Of a stretch of 64,000 nt of DNA, positions 55,044-63,832 are shown piece by piece. Position 1 is the first letter of the stretch. Each line of letters begins with the position of its first letter. The notes under the pieces were generated by a model. The model was not told the DNA's origin and did not search any database. It worked only from the letters and a program-made list of their open reading frames with translations. Source of the stretch: Bacteroidia bacterium (GTDB taxonomy: Bacteria; Bacteroidota; Bacteroidia; UKL13-3); assembly GCA_023151275.1 (NCBI GenBank), contig JAKLJI010000010.1, positions 49,646 through 113,645 on the forward strand. Reading direction: 5' to 3'. A program made the translations under genes and the position numbers.

Positions 55044-55865
55044 ATGAAACATAAGAATATTTCAACCAGATCAGGGGAACTGCTTGCATATTTTTATGCC
55101 CAGAATAGTTATTCTTTTGATTATTCGCAGGCAATCAATGCTTTGCCAAACTCAAAAGCAGGTTCGATTAGGGAGTTGCTCAGCGACATGACACGAAGAG
55201 GTTTGTTGATGCGTATAAAGGATGGTGTTTATTGGATTATTCCCTATGAACAGGATCCTGAAAAGTTTATGCCTGATTGGCACCTATTGGCTGAAAATTT
55301 GGTGAATGGCACGAAGCATTACATAGGTTATTATTCTGCAATGCAAATTCACAATTTAATTACGCAGCCATCTTTAAAGGAGCAAGTTGTTGTAGCAGAA
55401 CAATTAAGACCTTCGGAGATAAAAATTAAAGATGTTCCGATTCAGTTTATTTTTCACAACGAAAAACATTTTTTTGGTTCAAAAAAAATCTGGATTGACA
55501 GCTACAACAAAGTTCTGTGTTCTGATTTAGAAAAGACGATAATAGATTGTCTTTTCAAGCCAGATTATGCGGGTGGAATTGTTGAGGTTGCACGGGCAAT
55601 TTTCATTTCAAGAGCTAAATTAGATTACACTAAATTATTAGAATACGCTGTTAAATTTGATTCTCAGGCGGTCATAAAACGATTGGGTTTTATTCTTGAA
55701 TTGTTGGAAATTAACTCACCCATAATCGAACAGTTACACAAGTTGAAGACAGCCTCTTATGTAGTTTTAGACACTGAACTTCCTAGGAATGGAAGGCGCA
55801 TTAGTCGGTGGAGTATTCAACAGAATTTGGAAGTTGAAACCATTAAATCTGCAATGCTTACATGA
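55044..55865 (+). CDS. abiEi: AbiEi-family antitoxin/repressor (type IV toxin-antitoxin)
   Basis: Antitoxin and autorepressor of an AbiE abortive-infection system. Seen: an N-terminal winged-helix domain (about 1-70; SIRELLSDMTRRGLLMRIKDGVYWI) and the AbiEi C-terminal region with HYIGYYSAMQIHNL, KKIWIDSYNKVLCSDLEKTIIDCL and DTELPRNGRRISRW. The 273-aa length fits. Two strong inverted repeats lie upstream. Its stop overlaps the toxin start (ATGA). Confidence 0.88.
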   Translation: MKHKNISTRSGELLAYFYAQNSYSFDYSQAINALPNSKAGSIRELLSDMTRRGLLMRIKDGVYWIIPYEQDPEKFMPDWHLLAENLVNGTKHYIGYYSAMQIHNLITQPSLKEQVVVAEQLRPSEIKIKDVPIQFIFHNEKHFFGSKKIWIDSYNKVLCSDLEKTIIDCLFKPDYAGGIVEVARAIFISRAKLDYTKLLEYAVKFDSQAVIKRLGFILELLEINSPIIEQLHKLKTASYVVLDTELPRNGRRISRWSIQQNLEVETIKSAMLT

Positions 55866-56664
55866 TTAGGCCAGGCGAGATACAGCAAAAAGCGATTGCA
55901 ATTGGTGTTCGTGACCAGCAAATTGAAAAGGATTATATTCTTTCATGGATTTTATTCGGTATTGCCAATCATAAGGAGCTTTCTCAGGTGCTTGTTTTCA
56001 AAGGGGCACGGTATTGAAGAAGGTGTATTTTGAAGATTACAGGTTTTCTGAGGACCTGGATTTTTCACTTTTGAAGAATGAAATATCCAATGAACAAATT
56101 TTTTTGTGGTTTAAGGAAGGATTTGAATTCATTCAGGAAAATGCCAACATTCCTCTTAATATCATTGACAACTCTGTGCATGAAGATGGTGGAATTAATT
56201 TTTACATAAGCTATACTGGTCCTTTGGGAGGAAGAGGAAATAACAAAAGTGTGAAAGTAGATATTTCCAGAAGTGAATTTGTGGTATTTAAACCTTTGAT
56301 GAAAAGCGTTTTGGTAAGTTACTCAGATTTAGAAGGACATCAACTCTTGTGCTATTCATTAGAAGAGGTTCTTGTTGAGAAAATGCGCTCTGTAATGCAA
56401 CGGATGCAGGCAAGAGACTTTTACGACATCTGGTACTTGTTGGAGGAGCAAAAGATGGACGCTGCCTTCTATTTGAATGAGTTTAGTGCCAAATGCAAGA
56501 TAAAGGGTTTGTTACCAGAAAACTTTGTCGGCAAATTGAGTGAGCGTTTACCTCAATACAAGGGCAGATGGACAAGCTCGTTGAGCGAACAGATACAAGA
56601 TTTACCCGCTTTTGAACAAGTTGAGCGGGAGGTATTAAGGCATGTAAAGGCGCTCCGTTTTTAA
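55862..56664 (+). pseudogene. abiEii: AbiEii-family nucleotidyltransferase toxin, frameshifted at its GGT motif
   Basis: Starts at ATG 55862, 4-bp overlap with abiEi. The frame reads MIRPGEIQQKAIAIG ... LVFKGARY then stops at 56015. One extra G in the GGGG at 56003-56006 would give LVFKGGTVLKKVYFED and join it to the frame 56014-56664, which continues RFSEDLDFSL and so on to the end. GG(T/S)xLxK is the conserved nucleotidyltransferase motif, so the break sits in the active site. Read as it stands the toxin is inactive; a sequencing error or slippage-based switching are alternatives. Confidence 0.8.
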
Positions 56665-56725
56665 GCAACAAGGCTCCTCCGAAATTGGGATACAGAATCC
56701 ACTTTTCCGAAGGAACTTGCTGGTA

Positions 56726-57214
56726 TCAATCTTGGGCTGCGTTTTGTGCGCTTTCTTTATAGGATTTTCGCCTGAAGCGACTGCTTAAATCTTTGTGAAT
56801 TCCTGTGGCAATGGCATGGTTATTTTTTGATAGCAGTCCCGTGTATTTGTAAAAGTCTTGCGCAAAATCTAATGCTTCTGCTCCTGCCAGAGTTCGGGTT
56901 TGGGCAATTTTACTGAGCAGTTGCCACAACTCATCTTCCAAACCTCGTAAATCCTGGTACAGTTTAAAATCTATTTTAGCCTGTTCGAGGTTGGCAAACT
57001 CCGGAACCAGGTAGCTTTGTTGGTGGGCCAATTCAAGAGCCCGCTCAACAAAGGCTTCTGTGTTTTTGCCAATTTTGGCAAAACCGGTAAGCAAATCCTC
57101 ATTGCAATTCTTCAGCAAATAAGGATTCATGAGCGTGTTAAGGTCTTTCACTTTTTCCAATGCAACCCCTTGGGTAGTAAATGGAATTTCTTTGTCAATC
57201 CGGTTGGTATTCAT
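56726..57214 (-). CDS. Hypothetical helical protein, Bacteroidota-type
   Basis: I chose the ATG at 57214 (MNTNRIDKEIPFTTQG); the frame is open to a further ATG at 57298 but that extension looks unlike the family. About 162 aa, mostly helical, with no signal peptide. Known to me only as an uncharacterised Bacteroidota family with an N-terminal NRI..EIP segment and a later LEDEL...LAGAEAL stretch. Converges on the AbiE locus. Function unknown. Confidence 0.65.
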   Translation of the reverse strand: MNTNRIDKEIPFTTQGVALEKVKDLNTLMNPYLLKNCNEDLLTGFAKIGKNTEAFVERALELAHQQSYLVPEFANLEQAKIDFKLYQDLRGLEDELWQLLSKIAQTRTLAGAEALDFAQDFYKYTGLLSKNNHAIATGIHKDLSSRFRRKSYKESAQNAAQD

Positions 57215-57506
57215 AGCAACTTGGTTTGTACCACGAATTGGGTGAAAACGACTTTTCTCTCCAAATTTTTGTTTTAAGTTGTTGATAATGAGTTGCACTT
57301 GTTTTGGGTTTAGGCGCTGATTTTACGATTTTTAGGGTAAACCTTAAAGGTGTTTAGGATTGCCTTGAGTAAGTGCCAATTAGGACCTGAATAAATTGTT
57401 TATGCGTAAAATGAATTTTTATTCCAATTAATTTGATTGAAAATTTAATGGTTCCAAAAAAAAATTCTTAATATTTTTTTGAAGTGTTCAAAATAGGAGT
57501 TTTATT

Positions 57507-59147
57507 TTAAGCATTTTCACTTGGATTATAGGTATCAATTAGTTTTTTAAATTCCTCAAGTAAATATTCTGGATATTCACGGTTGGTCCAATTTTTTGAG
57601 ATAGTATGGTAAAATGGTGGGACAAATCTACTATTGCTATGGTTTGCCTCCAATAATTTCCACAAATCTGTAGGGTTCTTTGAGAAGCTGTCTTGTAATT
57701 TTTCCAAATCGTTAATATGAATTAGGGTAAGGGTTTTTATTTTTAGTTTATTGTCTTGAATTTTTGCACACATTGATTTGAATTCGGTGTTGAAAATTTG
57801 CGCCATTAAAGGTGTTTGGAATACTTTGTCGTTTACTAGAATAGCAGGATAAATTTTATATGATTTACCAATTTGGAATTTTTCATCAAAAGATAAAACA
57901 TGTTTTTTGAAAATTTCAATCGATTCAACTAGTTGATTTAGACCAAATCTTCTAAAGAAGTATTCTCTATTGCCATTGTATAAAGTGGTGATGTCGCCTC
58001 CTAATTTAGCATCGTCAGCAAGCATGCCTGATTTCACCTCGCACAGGAATATTTTGTTTAAGTGTCTAATGTAAATATCTATCAGTTCTTTTCCGTCTTT
58101 TGATTTTAACTTCAAATCATCGAATAAGAAGATGTTGAAATATTTATACTTAGAGAATGATAGTTCAATAATTTTTGATATATATTCTTCATAAAATCTT
58201 CCAATATGTCCTTTGTATGTTGTTATTTTGTTTGATTTATTTTCAGAAGATTCTGATTTTTTTAAAAAATCATACCAAAAATCATTGACGATTTGATTGC
58301 ATATTTTTTCTATTAGAAGAGACAGGTCAGAAATGATAAATTTATTTTCGGAAATTTTTATTAATGGATTTTTCTTTATGGAGAGTAGTTTTTCTGGTTT
58401 AATTATTGGAATTCTTTGACTAAGTGAAGTGAAAAGTGCAATGTCTTCTTTTGAGGAGTTAATTAAATAGTGCGTAGATATGTCTTCTTTTGCTTCAAAT
58501 GCCATTAGGCCAAATACTCTATATATAAGATAAAATGGATCCGTATTGTGAGTTTTTTTTAGAAATTCTTTAAATAAGGTACTGTAATTGATATTCGTAT
58601 TTAGCCATTCAAAAAGTTTCTTGCCTCTATAGGCTGTGAAAATTGGATCTGAGTAAATCATGGATTCGTTAACAGGAATTGAGCTTGGATTTATACTTTC
58701 AATTGTAAAGTCTTTGATTTTTTCTAAGTTCATTTCAGTTATTTGTTGATTTATTGCTAGATAGAACTTCAGAAAACTTTCAAGATTATTATTTTTATTC
58801 TCATCAATTTCCTTAAATAGATTTAAATTATTTGTTGCCAATATCTCTTCAATTCCTATTAGGCAAGCATATCTGTTGAAAATTATTGGGTTTTGATCTT
58901 TGTTTGAAAAATAAGGAAGATAAATATCAATTTTATTTGTGAAACAGCTAAGTATTTCAAGCTGGGTTTTGGGGGATAGGTCTGGATGAACTAGGTTTTT
59001 TGGTTTGAGTTTATAGTTGATTCCAGCTAGTTGAATTAAAATGAAGTTTAAATTTAGTCCATTCAATAATTCAATCTTGTTTGTTGGAGGGGGAGTACCA
59101 TATACAGTTTTGTAATCTAATATTATCTCTAATCTGATTTTGTTCAT
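57507..59147 (-). CDS. Orphan AT-rich gene with PD-(D/E)xK nuclease signature
   Basis: A 546-aa protein. The N-terminal 300 residues are helical and unrecognised. The region 310-400 has the order of a PD-(D/E)xK core: Glu320-Glu321 in GRFYEEYI, Asp357 in KELIDIYIRH, and Glu370-Val-Lys372 in FLCEVKSG, followed by a helix. The C-terminal 130 residues contain no recognised domain. It stands alone between an AbiE locus and a structured repeat, and its DNA is strikingly AT-rich. A defence or restriction role (single-gene nuclease) is plausible but not shown. No partner gene is adjacent. Confidence 0.7.
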   Translation of the reverse strand: MNKIRLEIILDYKTVYGTPPPTNKIELLNGLNLNFILIQLAGINYKLKPKNLVHPDLSPKTQLEILSCFTNKIDIYLPYFSNKDQNPIIFNRYACLIGIEEILATNNLNLFKEIDENKNNNLESFLKFYLAINQQITEMNLEKIKDFTIESINPSSIPVNESMIYSDPIFTAYRGKKLFEWLNTNINYSTLFKEFLKKTHNTDPFYLIYRVFGLMAFEAKEDISTHYLINSSKEDIALFTSLSQRIPIIKPEKLLSIKKNPLIKISENKFIISDLSLLIEKICNQIVNDFWYDFLKKSESSENKSNKITTYKGHIGRFYEEYISKIIELSFSKYKYFNIFLFDDLKLKSKDGKELIDIYIRHLNKIFLCEVKSGMLADDAKLGGDITTLYNGNREYFFRRFGLNQLVESIEIFKKHVLSFDEKFQIGKSYKIYPAILVNDKVFQTPLMAQIFNTEFKSMCAKIQDNKLKIKTLTLIHINDLEKLQDSFSKNPTDLWKLLEANHSNSRFVPPFYHTISKNWTNREYPEYLLEEFKKLIDTYNPSENA

Positions 59148-59273
59148 TGTTTGAATATTTAGATTTATTGGAAATGTAGTATTAATTATTATTTCATCAT
59201 TTATTATTTTTTATTCTATTTATTGAAGTTTGACAAATCTTAAATTGTTGTATCAGGCAAAGGGATTGCAGAC

Positions 59274-59450
59274 AGTACCCCACAGCTTGGCAGGCCAGGA
59301 ACTGTGCTGCTGCAAAAGCGACCACCGGAAGCTCTTTGCAGTAGCTACAGTTACGGCATTGCCAAGCGAGGAGTACAGGCGCAAAGCCCGGCCTGCTGCC
59401 TGCACGTATTTGAGTTTTTTTCGGATTGACCCAAGGCAGCAGGTGCCCCA
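59274..59450 (+). repeat. GC-rich structured repeat, copy 4 (core on plus strand)
   Basis: The core GCGACCACCGGAAG (59318-59331) is in the loop of GCTGCTGCAAA/TTTGCAGTAGC (59306-59316 with 59335-59345; 10 of 11 paired). An outer AACTGT/ACAGTT pairing surrounds it. Further on CCTGCTGCC (59392-59400) pairs with GGCAGCAGG (59435-59443) across a T-rich stretch, the same layout as copy 3 but with other bases. Confidence 0.75.
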
Positions 59451-59558
59451 AATGAAACTTAGCCTATTGGTTTTGAGTGAATTGTGAATTAGTTGAAAAT
59501 TATTGTAACTTTTTCCCGCAACCAGCGTCACAGGTTTGACAAAAGCCCCTGAGTCGGA

Positions 59559-60044
59559 ATGAATGTTTCTGAATTTAATACATGTGTAGATGAACACTCC
59601 AACGGTTTGTACCGCTTTGTCCTTAAGAATTTAAGGGATAGCGATCAGGCTCGCGATATTGTTCAGGATACCTTTGAGAAAATTTGGTTGAAAGTGGATA
59701 CCATCCCTTTTGAGAAGGCTAAATCCTACCTGTATACCACAGCTTACCATACCATGATTGATAAAATCAGAAAGCAGAAGTTTGAAACCCAGATTGAGGA
59801 ACATCATGAGGAGTTGGTAATGACGAATAGCTCGTTTTCGGACTTGAAAAAAGTGCTGGATAAAGCCCTGGCAACTTTGTCGGAAATTCAGCGCTCGGTG
59901 GTTCTGCTGCGCGATTACGAGGGGTATTCGTATGAAGAAATTGGAGAGATTACAGGGTTGAATGAAAGTCAGGTAAAGGTGTACATTTACCGAGCCCGAC
60001 TGGCTTTGAAAAATTACATTGGAAGTTTGGAGAACGTAGTATAG
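59559..60044 (+). CDS. ECF-type RNA polymerase sigma factor
   Basis: A 161-aa sigma-70 factor with only regions 2 and 4. Seen: region 2 with GLYRFVLKNLRDSDQARDIVQDTFEKIW (shown in part), and region 4 helix-turn-helix YSYEEIGEITGLNESQVKVYIYRARL (shown in part). It is followed 2 bp later by a membrane-anchored protein with an anti-sigma-like N-terminus, which probably holds it inactive until a signal arrives. Confidence 0.93.
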   Translation: MNVSEFNTCVDEHSNGLYRFVLKNLRDSDQARDIVQDTFEKIWLKVDTIPFEKAKSYLYTTAYHTMIDKIRKQKFETQIEEHHEELVMTNSSFSDLKKVLDKALATLSEIQRSVVLLRDYEGYSYEEIGEITGLNESQVKVYIYRARLALKNYIGSLENVV

Positions 60045-60046
60045 CT

Positions 60047-61132
60047 ATGAGCATCAGTAGAGAAAATTATGAATTGGCCATTATTGATTTCCTGGATGGA
60101 AAGCTGGATGCAGCTGCCCACCGGGAATTGATGCGTTTTCTGGAGCGGAATCCTGATTTGAAGGCAGAGTTTGATTTGCTGGAAAAGGGAATGACACTAG
60201 AACCTGCAATGCCGGAACTTCCTGATTTTAGTAACTTGAAAAAACAGGAAGCTTTATCCGATATTCCAGCTCAGGATGTATTGCTGATTGACTTATTGGA
60301 GAAAAACCTGGACTACGAACAGGAACAGGTTTTGAGAAGCCGCATGGAGCAAGAACCTGCCTTGGCATCGGCATTTGCCACCTACGAGAAAACTGTATTA
60401 AAGCCAGATAACAGCTTACGTTACCCAAACCCTCAATTGCTGAAAAAGCAGGCCAGGGTTATTGAATTGTTTAGTTTGAGAACTGTTTCGCGCATTGCAG
60501 CTGTTTTAACCTTGGGCTCCTTGGTTTGGCTGGGGGTAAATCGGCTAGGTTCATCCGAGCAATTGGCTATGCAGAAAACCCAACAACCTGTTCAAACCGC
60601 TCCACTTGCAAATGCAGCCAAAGAGGTAAAAACACCGGAATCTCAGAACTCTTCGGCAGTTGTTAAGTTAGATAAGATTGCTGGGAAGCCAAGAAAAGTT
60701 GAAAATTCAAAACCAATTATTCCGCTTAGTGAAGAGCCTGTTGCTAAAGAATTTCCAATAACTAAGGTTCAACTTGCAGTGAATGAATTGCAAGGTAAAA
60801 CTGCGTCCTTATCGGTTGGGGCGAAATTGGTAACACCGGAAGTGCAGGCTTTAAGTCGTTTGGAAGCCAGCCAGCCTTCAGCAGAACCACTATTGGCAGC
60901 TGAGTTTAAAACTCCTGCTCAATGGTTGAAAGACCAGGCAAAAAATCGCCTTCCCATGGCGAGGATTGCTCATGCCGATAGTTTAATCAAAACCGGAGAT
61001 GCCGGCATGATGGCCTTGAATATCATTAATCAGGCTCCTGGAGTGTTGGCCAGTGCCAAAACCGATGCCAGCGGACAAACCAGAGGTTTCTCTATTGTAT
61101 CGCGTTATTTTTCCATTGAGCGTTCGTATTAA
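60047..61132 (+). CDS. Probable anti-sigma factor, single-pass membrane protein
   Basis: A 361-aa protein. The first 120 residues look like two ASD-like helical repeats (ELAIIDFLDGKLD...RNPDLKAEFD and VLLIDLLEKNLDYEQE...QEPALASAF), a membrane span lies at about 148-166, and the rest is a low-complexity, probably periplasmic tail with a small conserved-looking end. No zinc-type HxxxCxxC is evident, so it is not a ZAS anti-sigma. Adjacent to the ECF sigma gene by 2 bp; role inferred from context. Confidence 0.7.
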   Translation: MSISRENYELAIIDFLDGKLDAAAHRELMRFLERNPDLKAEFDLLEKGMTLEPAMPELPDFSNLKKQEALSDIPAQDVLLIDLLEKNLDYEQEQVLRSRMEQEPALASAFATYEKTVLKPDNSLRYPNPQLLKKQARVIELFSLRTVSRIAAVLTLGSLVWLGVNRLGSSEQLAMQKTQQPVQTAPLANAAKEVKTPESQNSSAVVKLDKIAGKPRKVENSKPIIPLSEEPVAKEFPITKVQLAVNELQGKTASLSVGAKLVTPEVQALSRLEASQPSAEPLLAAEFKTPAQWLKDQAKNRLPMARIAHADSLIKTGDAGMMALNIINQAPGVLASAKTDASGQTRGFSIVSRYFSIERSY

Positions 61133-61201
61133 AAAAAATGATGGCAATGTGTAACCTTTAGGAAACACAAACCGTCACATCAACAAACAAAAGAAACAAC
61201 C

Positions 61202-62662
61202 ATGAAATCGATAAGTATTTTCAGTGCTATGCTACTTGCAGGAAGCTTGTATGCACAGGAGAAAAATGTGAAAGCCTTTACCAAACTTGAGTTGGAAGCA
61301 CCTTTGAAAGTGGAGTTGATTCGCTCTACTGAGACCAAAATTGATGCGGGGTCTGAAACCGAAAAATTGGGGATAGAAGTAGAAGGAAACACCTTGAGTT
61401 TGGAAATGGGCAGCATGACCAATATTGAACAACCCGTTAAAGTGTATTACACGCAGTTGGAGGAGTTAGAAATCAACGGTATTGGAGATGTTCGTACCCG
61501 TGAAGGTTCAGTTATTGAAGGGGCTAGTTTGGAGATCGAAGCCAATGGAGCTTCAAAATTAAACCTGAATGTAAAGGTTGATAAATTGAAAATTGAAAGT
61601 GCAGGCGCTTCAAAATTAACCTTGGCTGGTCAGAGCAAATCAACTGAAGTAGAATTGGCCGGCGCTTCTAAATTGATGGCAGGCGATTTGAAAACAGAAA
61701 ACCTGAAGCTTGAAGCTGCAGGGGCAGTTTACTTTAATGTAAATGTGAGCAAGGAGTTGACCATAGAAGCTGCCGGTGCAAGCAAAGGTGTATATGCCGG
61801 TAATCCACAAGTGAAGACTATCAACGTAACCGGCTTATCTAAAGTAGTAGATGCTTCAACAGGTGAGCAATTGCAGGATGAGCGCAACAATCCGGACGGG
61901 GATACAACCAAGTTGAGCATTGGCAAAAAGAAGGTGATTATTTACGATGATGGCAAAGAAACAACTGTAGATAAGCATGCCGGAACCGATAAAGATGGCA
62001 AGAAAAAGAAATCGAAAAAGGAGATGAAAACCGTGTACAGTGGCTTTGAAGTAGGAATGAATTCACTCATTCAACCCGGACTGGAATTCTCCTTGCCTCA
62101 AAATTATTCCTTCCTGGAAACTCAACTCAATCGCAGCTGGTTTTATGGGGTGAATTTGCTGGAGGGCGATTTGCATCTGATTAAAAATACACTGGCATTA
62201 ACAAGCGGATTGGGGATGGAATTTCAAACTTTTGAATTCAATACCAACCGCATTCTAACGCCAAATGTGGATGCAGTAACAGCAGATAACAATACCAAAG
62301 CTTTGAACAGAAACAGGATGTACAATTTCAATTTCAATGCACCTGTTCTAATCAAGTTTGCTCCACGCACCGCAAAAGGTAAAGAAGGATTTCACCTGGC
62401 AGTTGGGGTAATTGGAACTTACAAAGCCCGTTCTTTGGTTAGAACAGAAACTACTGCCGATGGCTATGAAGTAGAATCCAAAATTCGCGATGACTACAAC
62501 ATCAATCCGTTCCGGGTTTCGGCAACTGCGCGAGTTGGATACAAATGGTTCAGGGCTTTTGCCAATTACAGCTTAACTCCGTATTTCGATAGATCAGTGG
62601 GTAGCACAACCAATCCGGATATCCGGGTATTTCAAGCCGGAATAACTGTGATACCGTTTTAA
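61202..62662 (+). CDS. DUF2807-type beta-helix protein with C-terminal beta barrel
   Basis: Signal peptide (MKSISIFSAMLLAGSLYAQ), then a DUF2807-like (putative auto-transporter adhesin/head GIN) domain (about 20-230) with repeated GAS-K-xL motifs, a highly charged linker (about 255-290; KKKKSKKEMK), and a barrel-like C-terminal region (about 290-486) ending ITVIPF. Probable outer membrane or surface protein; third gene of the sigma operon by position (about 70 bp gap), perhaps its output. Confidence 0.8.
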   Translation: MKSISIFSAMLLAGSLYAQEKNVKAFTKLELEAPLKVELIRSTETKIDAGSETEKLGIEVEGNTLSLEMGSMTNIEQPVKVYYTQLEELEINGIGDVRTREGSVIEGASLEIEANGASKLNLNVKVDKLKIESAGASKLTLAGQSKSTEVELAGASKLMAGDLKTENLKLEAAGAVYFNVNVSKELTIEAAGASKGVYAGNPQVKTINVTGLSKVVDASTGEQLQDERNNPDGDTTKLSIGKKKVIIYDDGKETTVDKHAGTDKDGKKKKSKKEMKTVYSGFEVGMNSLIQPGLEFSLPQNYSFLETQLNRSWFYGVNLLEGDLHLIKNTLALTSGLGMEFQTFEFNTNRILTPNVDAVTADNNTKALNRNRMYNFNFNAPVLIKFAPRTAKGKEGFHLAVGVIGTYKARSLVRTETTADGYEVESKIRDDYNINPFRVSATARVGYKWFRAFANYSLTPYFDRSVGSTTNPDIRVFQAGITVIPF

Positions 62663-62673
62663 TTGGGATAGCA

Positions 62674-62731
62674 TTAAACGAAGAGAGGCGGGGAAAAGGG
62701 GCTGCTTGCAGCCCCGCCTCTCTTCGTTTAA
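62674..62731. terminator. Bidirectional terminator with a 20-bp perfect stem
   Basis: 62674-62693 pairs perfectly with 62712-62731; the 18-nt loop itself contains CTGC/GCAG. It lies between convergent genes and ends both transcripts. Confidence 0.85.
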
Positions 62732-62748
62732 AATAGGTTTGATTGTGC

Positions 62749-63531
62749 TTATGGACAAGTCATTTCCAATTCAGTAGTGTCGGTTTCGCCGGTTTCATCT
62801 TCCACAATAACTTTCTTTACCCTGCCAGATGAATCGAACTCATAACTGTATTTTGAAATTAATGCGCCGTTGCCGGTTTCTTTGCTAAGTTTGATAAGGT
62901 TTTTAGAACCTTTTCCTGTGAATTCCATTACCTGACTGATAAAGTTCAAGGAGTTTGATTTGTCGGTATAGTATTCATTGGTTGTTGAGGAAGTGCTTCC
63001 AGAATTGCTAACCATTGTTTCTATCACCTGGTTTCCATCAGCCCAAATGTACGAATAGGTATACACCGATTGGCCGGAGGCCGAAGCATATCTGACCACC
63101 CGTTCAACCAAGTTCCCATCGGCATTGTATTTGTAGCTTTCTGAGGTAGTTGAAGTGGCCTGGGTTGGGTCTTGACTATTGTAATAGGTAACATCAAGGC
63201 TGGTTGCATTGCCTGAACTGTTTAAGGTGTAAGTTCCTTTTTCACGGCCCGATTTATTGGTGTAATCTACTTTATTGCCTGAATAGGTGTAGTAATATCC
63301 ATCAAGTGGTGTAGAACCTCCAACCTCAAAACCTTCATATTTCGATAGTTTTCCATCGGCATTGTAACTGAAACGAATTTCTTCGCTTCCGCTTATGATT
63401 TTGGTTGGCTTACAGGCTGAGAAATCAGGCAGACTGGATGATGATTTGCTTTCTTCCTTTTTGCAGGAATTAAAGCCAAAACTAAGTGTCATCACAACTG
63501 CGATGAATAGGGTTGATTGTGTTCTGTTCAT
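62749..63531 (-). CDS. YD-repeat-like hypothetical lipoprotein
   Basis: A 260-aa lipoprotein (signal peptide with FNSC, Cys23). The mature part is a series of beta hairpins with Asn/Ser/Asp-Gly turns, like YD/RHS-type repeats (RFSYNADGKLSKYEG, YKYNADGNLVERVV, YSYEFDSSGRVKKV). Probably a surface-exposed or periplasmic protein. Function unknown. Confidence 0.75.
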   Translation of the reverse strand: MNRTQSTLFIAVVMTLSFGFNSCKKEESKSSSSLPDFSACKPTKIISGSEEIRFSYNADGKLSKYEGFEVGGSTPLDGYYYTYSGNKVDYTNKSGREKGTYTLNSSGNATSLDVTYYNSQDPTQATSTTSESYKYNADGNLVERVVRYASASGQSVYTYSYIWADGNQVIETMVSNSGSTSSTTNEYYTDKSNSLNFISQVMEFTGKGSKNLIKLSKETGNGALISKYSYEFDSSGRVKKVIVEDETGETDTTELEMTCP

Positions 63532-63585
63532 AAAGCGAATATCGAACTCTGGCCTATCAATTCAAATTTTTCCCCAAAATGAGAA

Positions 63586-63614
63586 ACCCCAACTGGGGAG
63601 ATTCCAATTGGGGT
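63586..63614. other. Hairpin upstream of the YD lipoprotein gene
   Basis: ACCCCAACT/AATTGGGGT with one mismatch, loop GGGGAGATTCC. Without a clean T run it is more likely an operator or processed leader than a terminator. Confidence 0.3.
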
Positions 63615-63797
63615 ACTTTCCAATTTTGGTTCAAACGCCAGGAAAAACGATACTGTCATAACTAGTTGTCCCTCAAAAAGTCATTATTAACGAATTGAAT
63701 TACTCCTTCAAGATTTTAACAACTCTAAAAATGTAGACTTCTATTTAGTAACCAATTGAGGACATTTAACTTAAGAGGTGTTTAGTTTTTTTCTGCT

Positions 63798-63821
63798 GTA
63801 ACTTTTGTAGCCAAAAGTTAC
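63798..63821. repeat. Perfect hairpin GTAACTTTTG-TAGC-CAAAAGTTAC
   Basis: A 10-bp perfect dyad. I recall near-identical sequences scattered in intergenic DNA of other Bacteroidota. It marks the edge of the GC-rich element that follows. Confidence 0.6.
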
Positions 63822-63832
63822 CAAAAGCTTTT

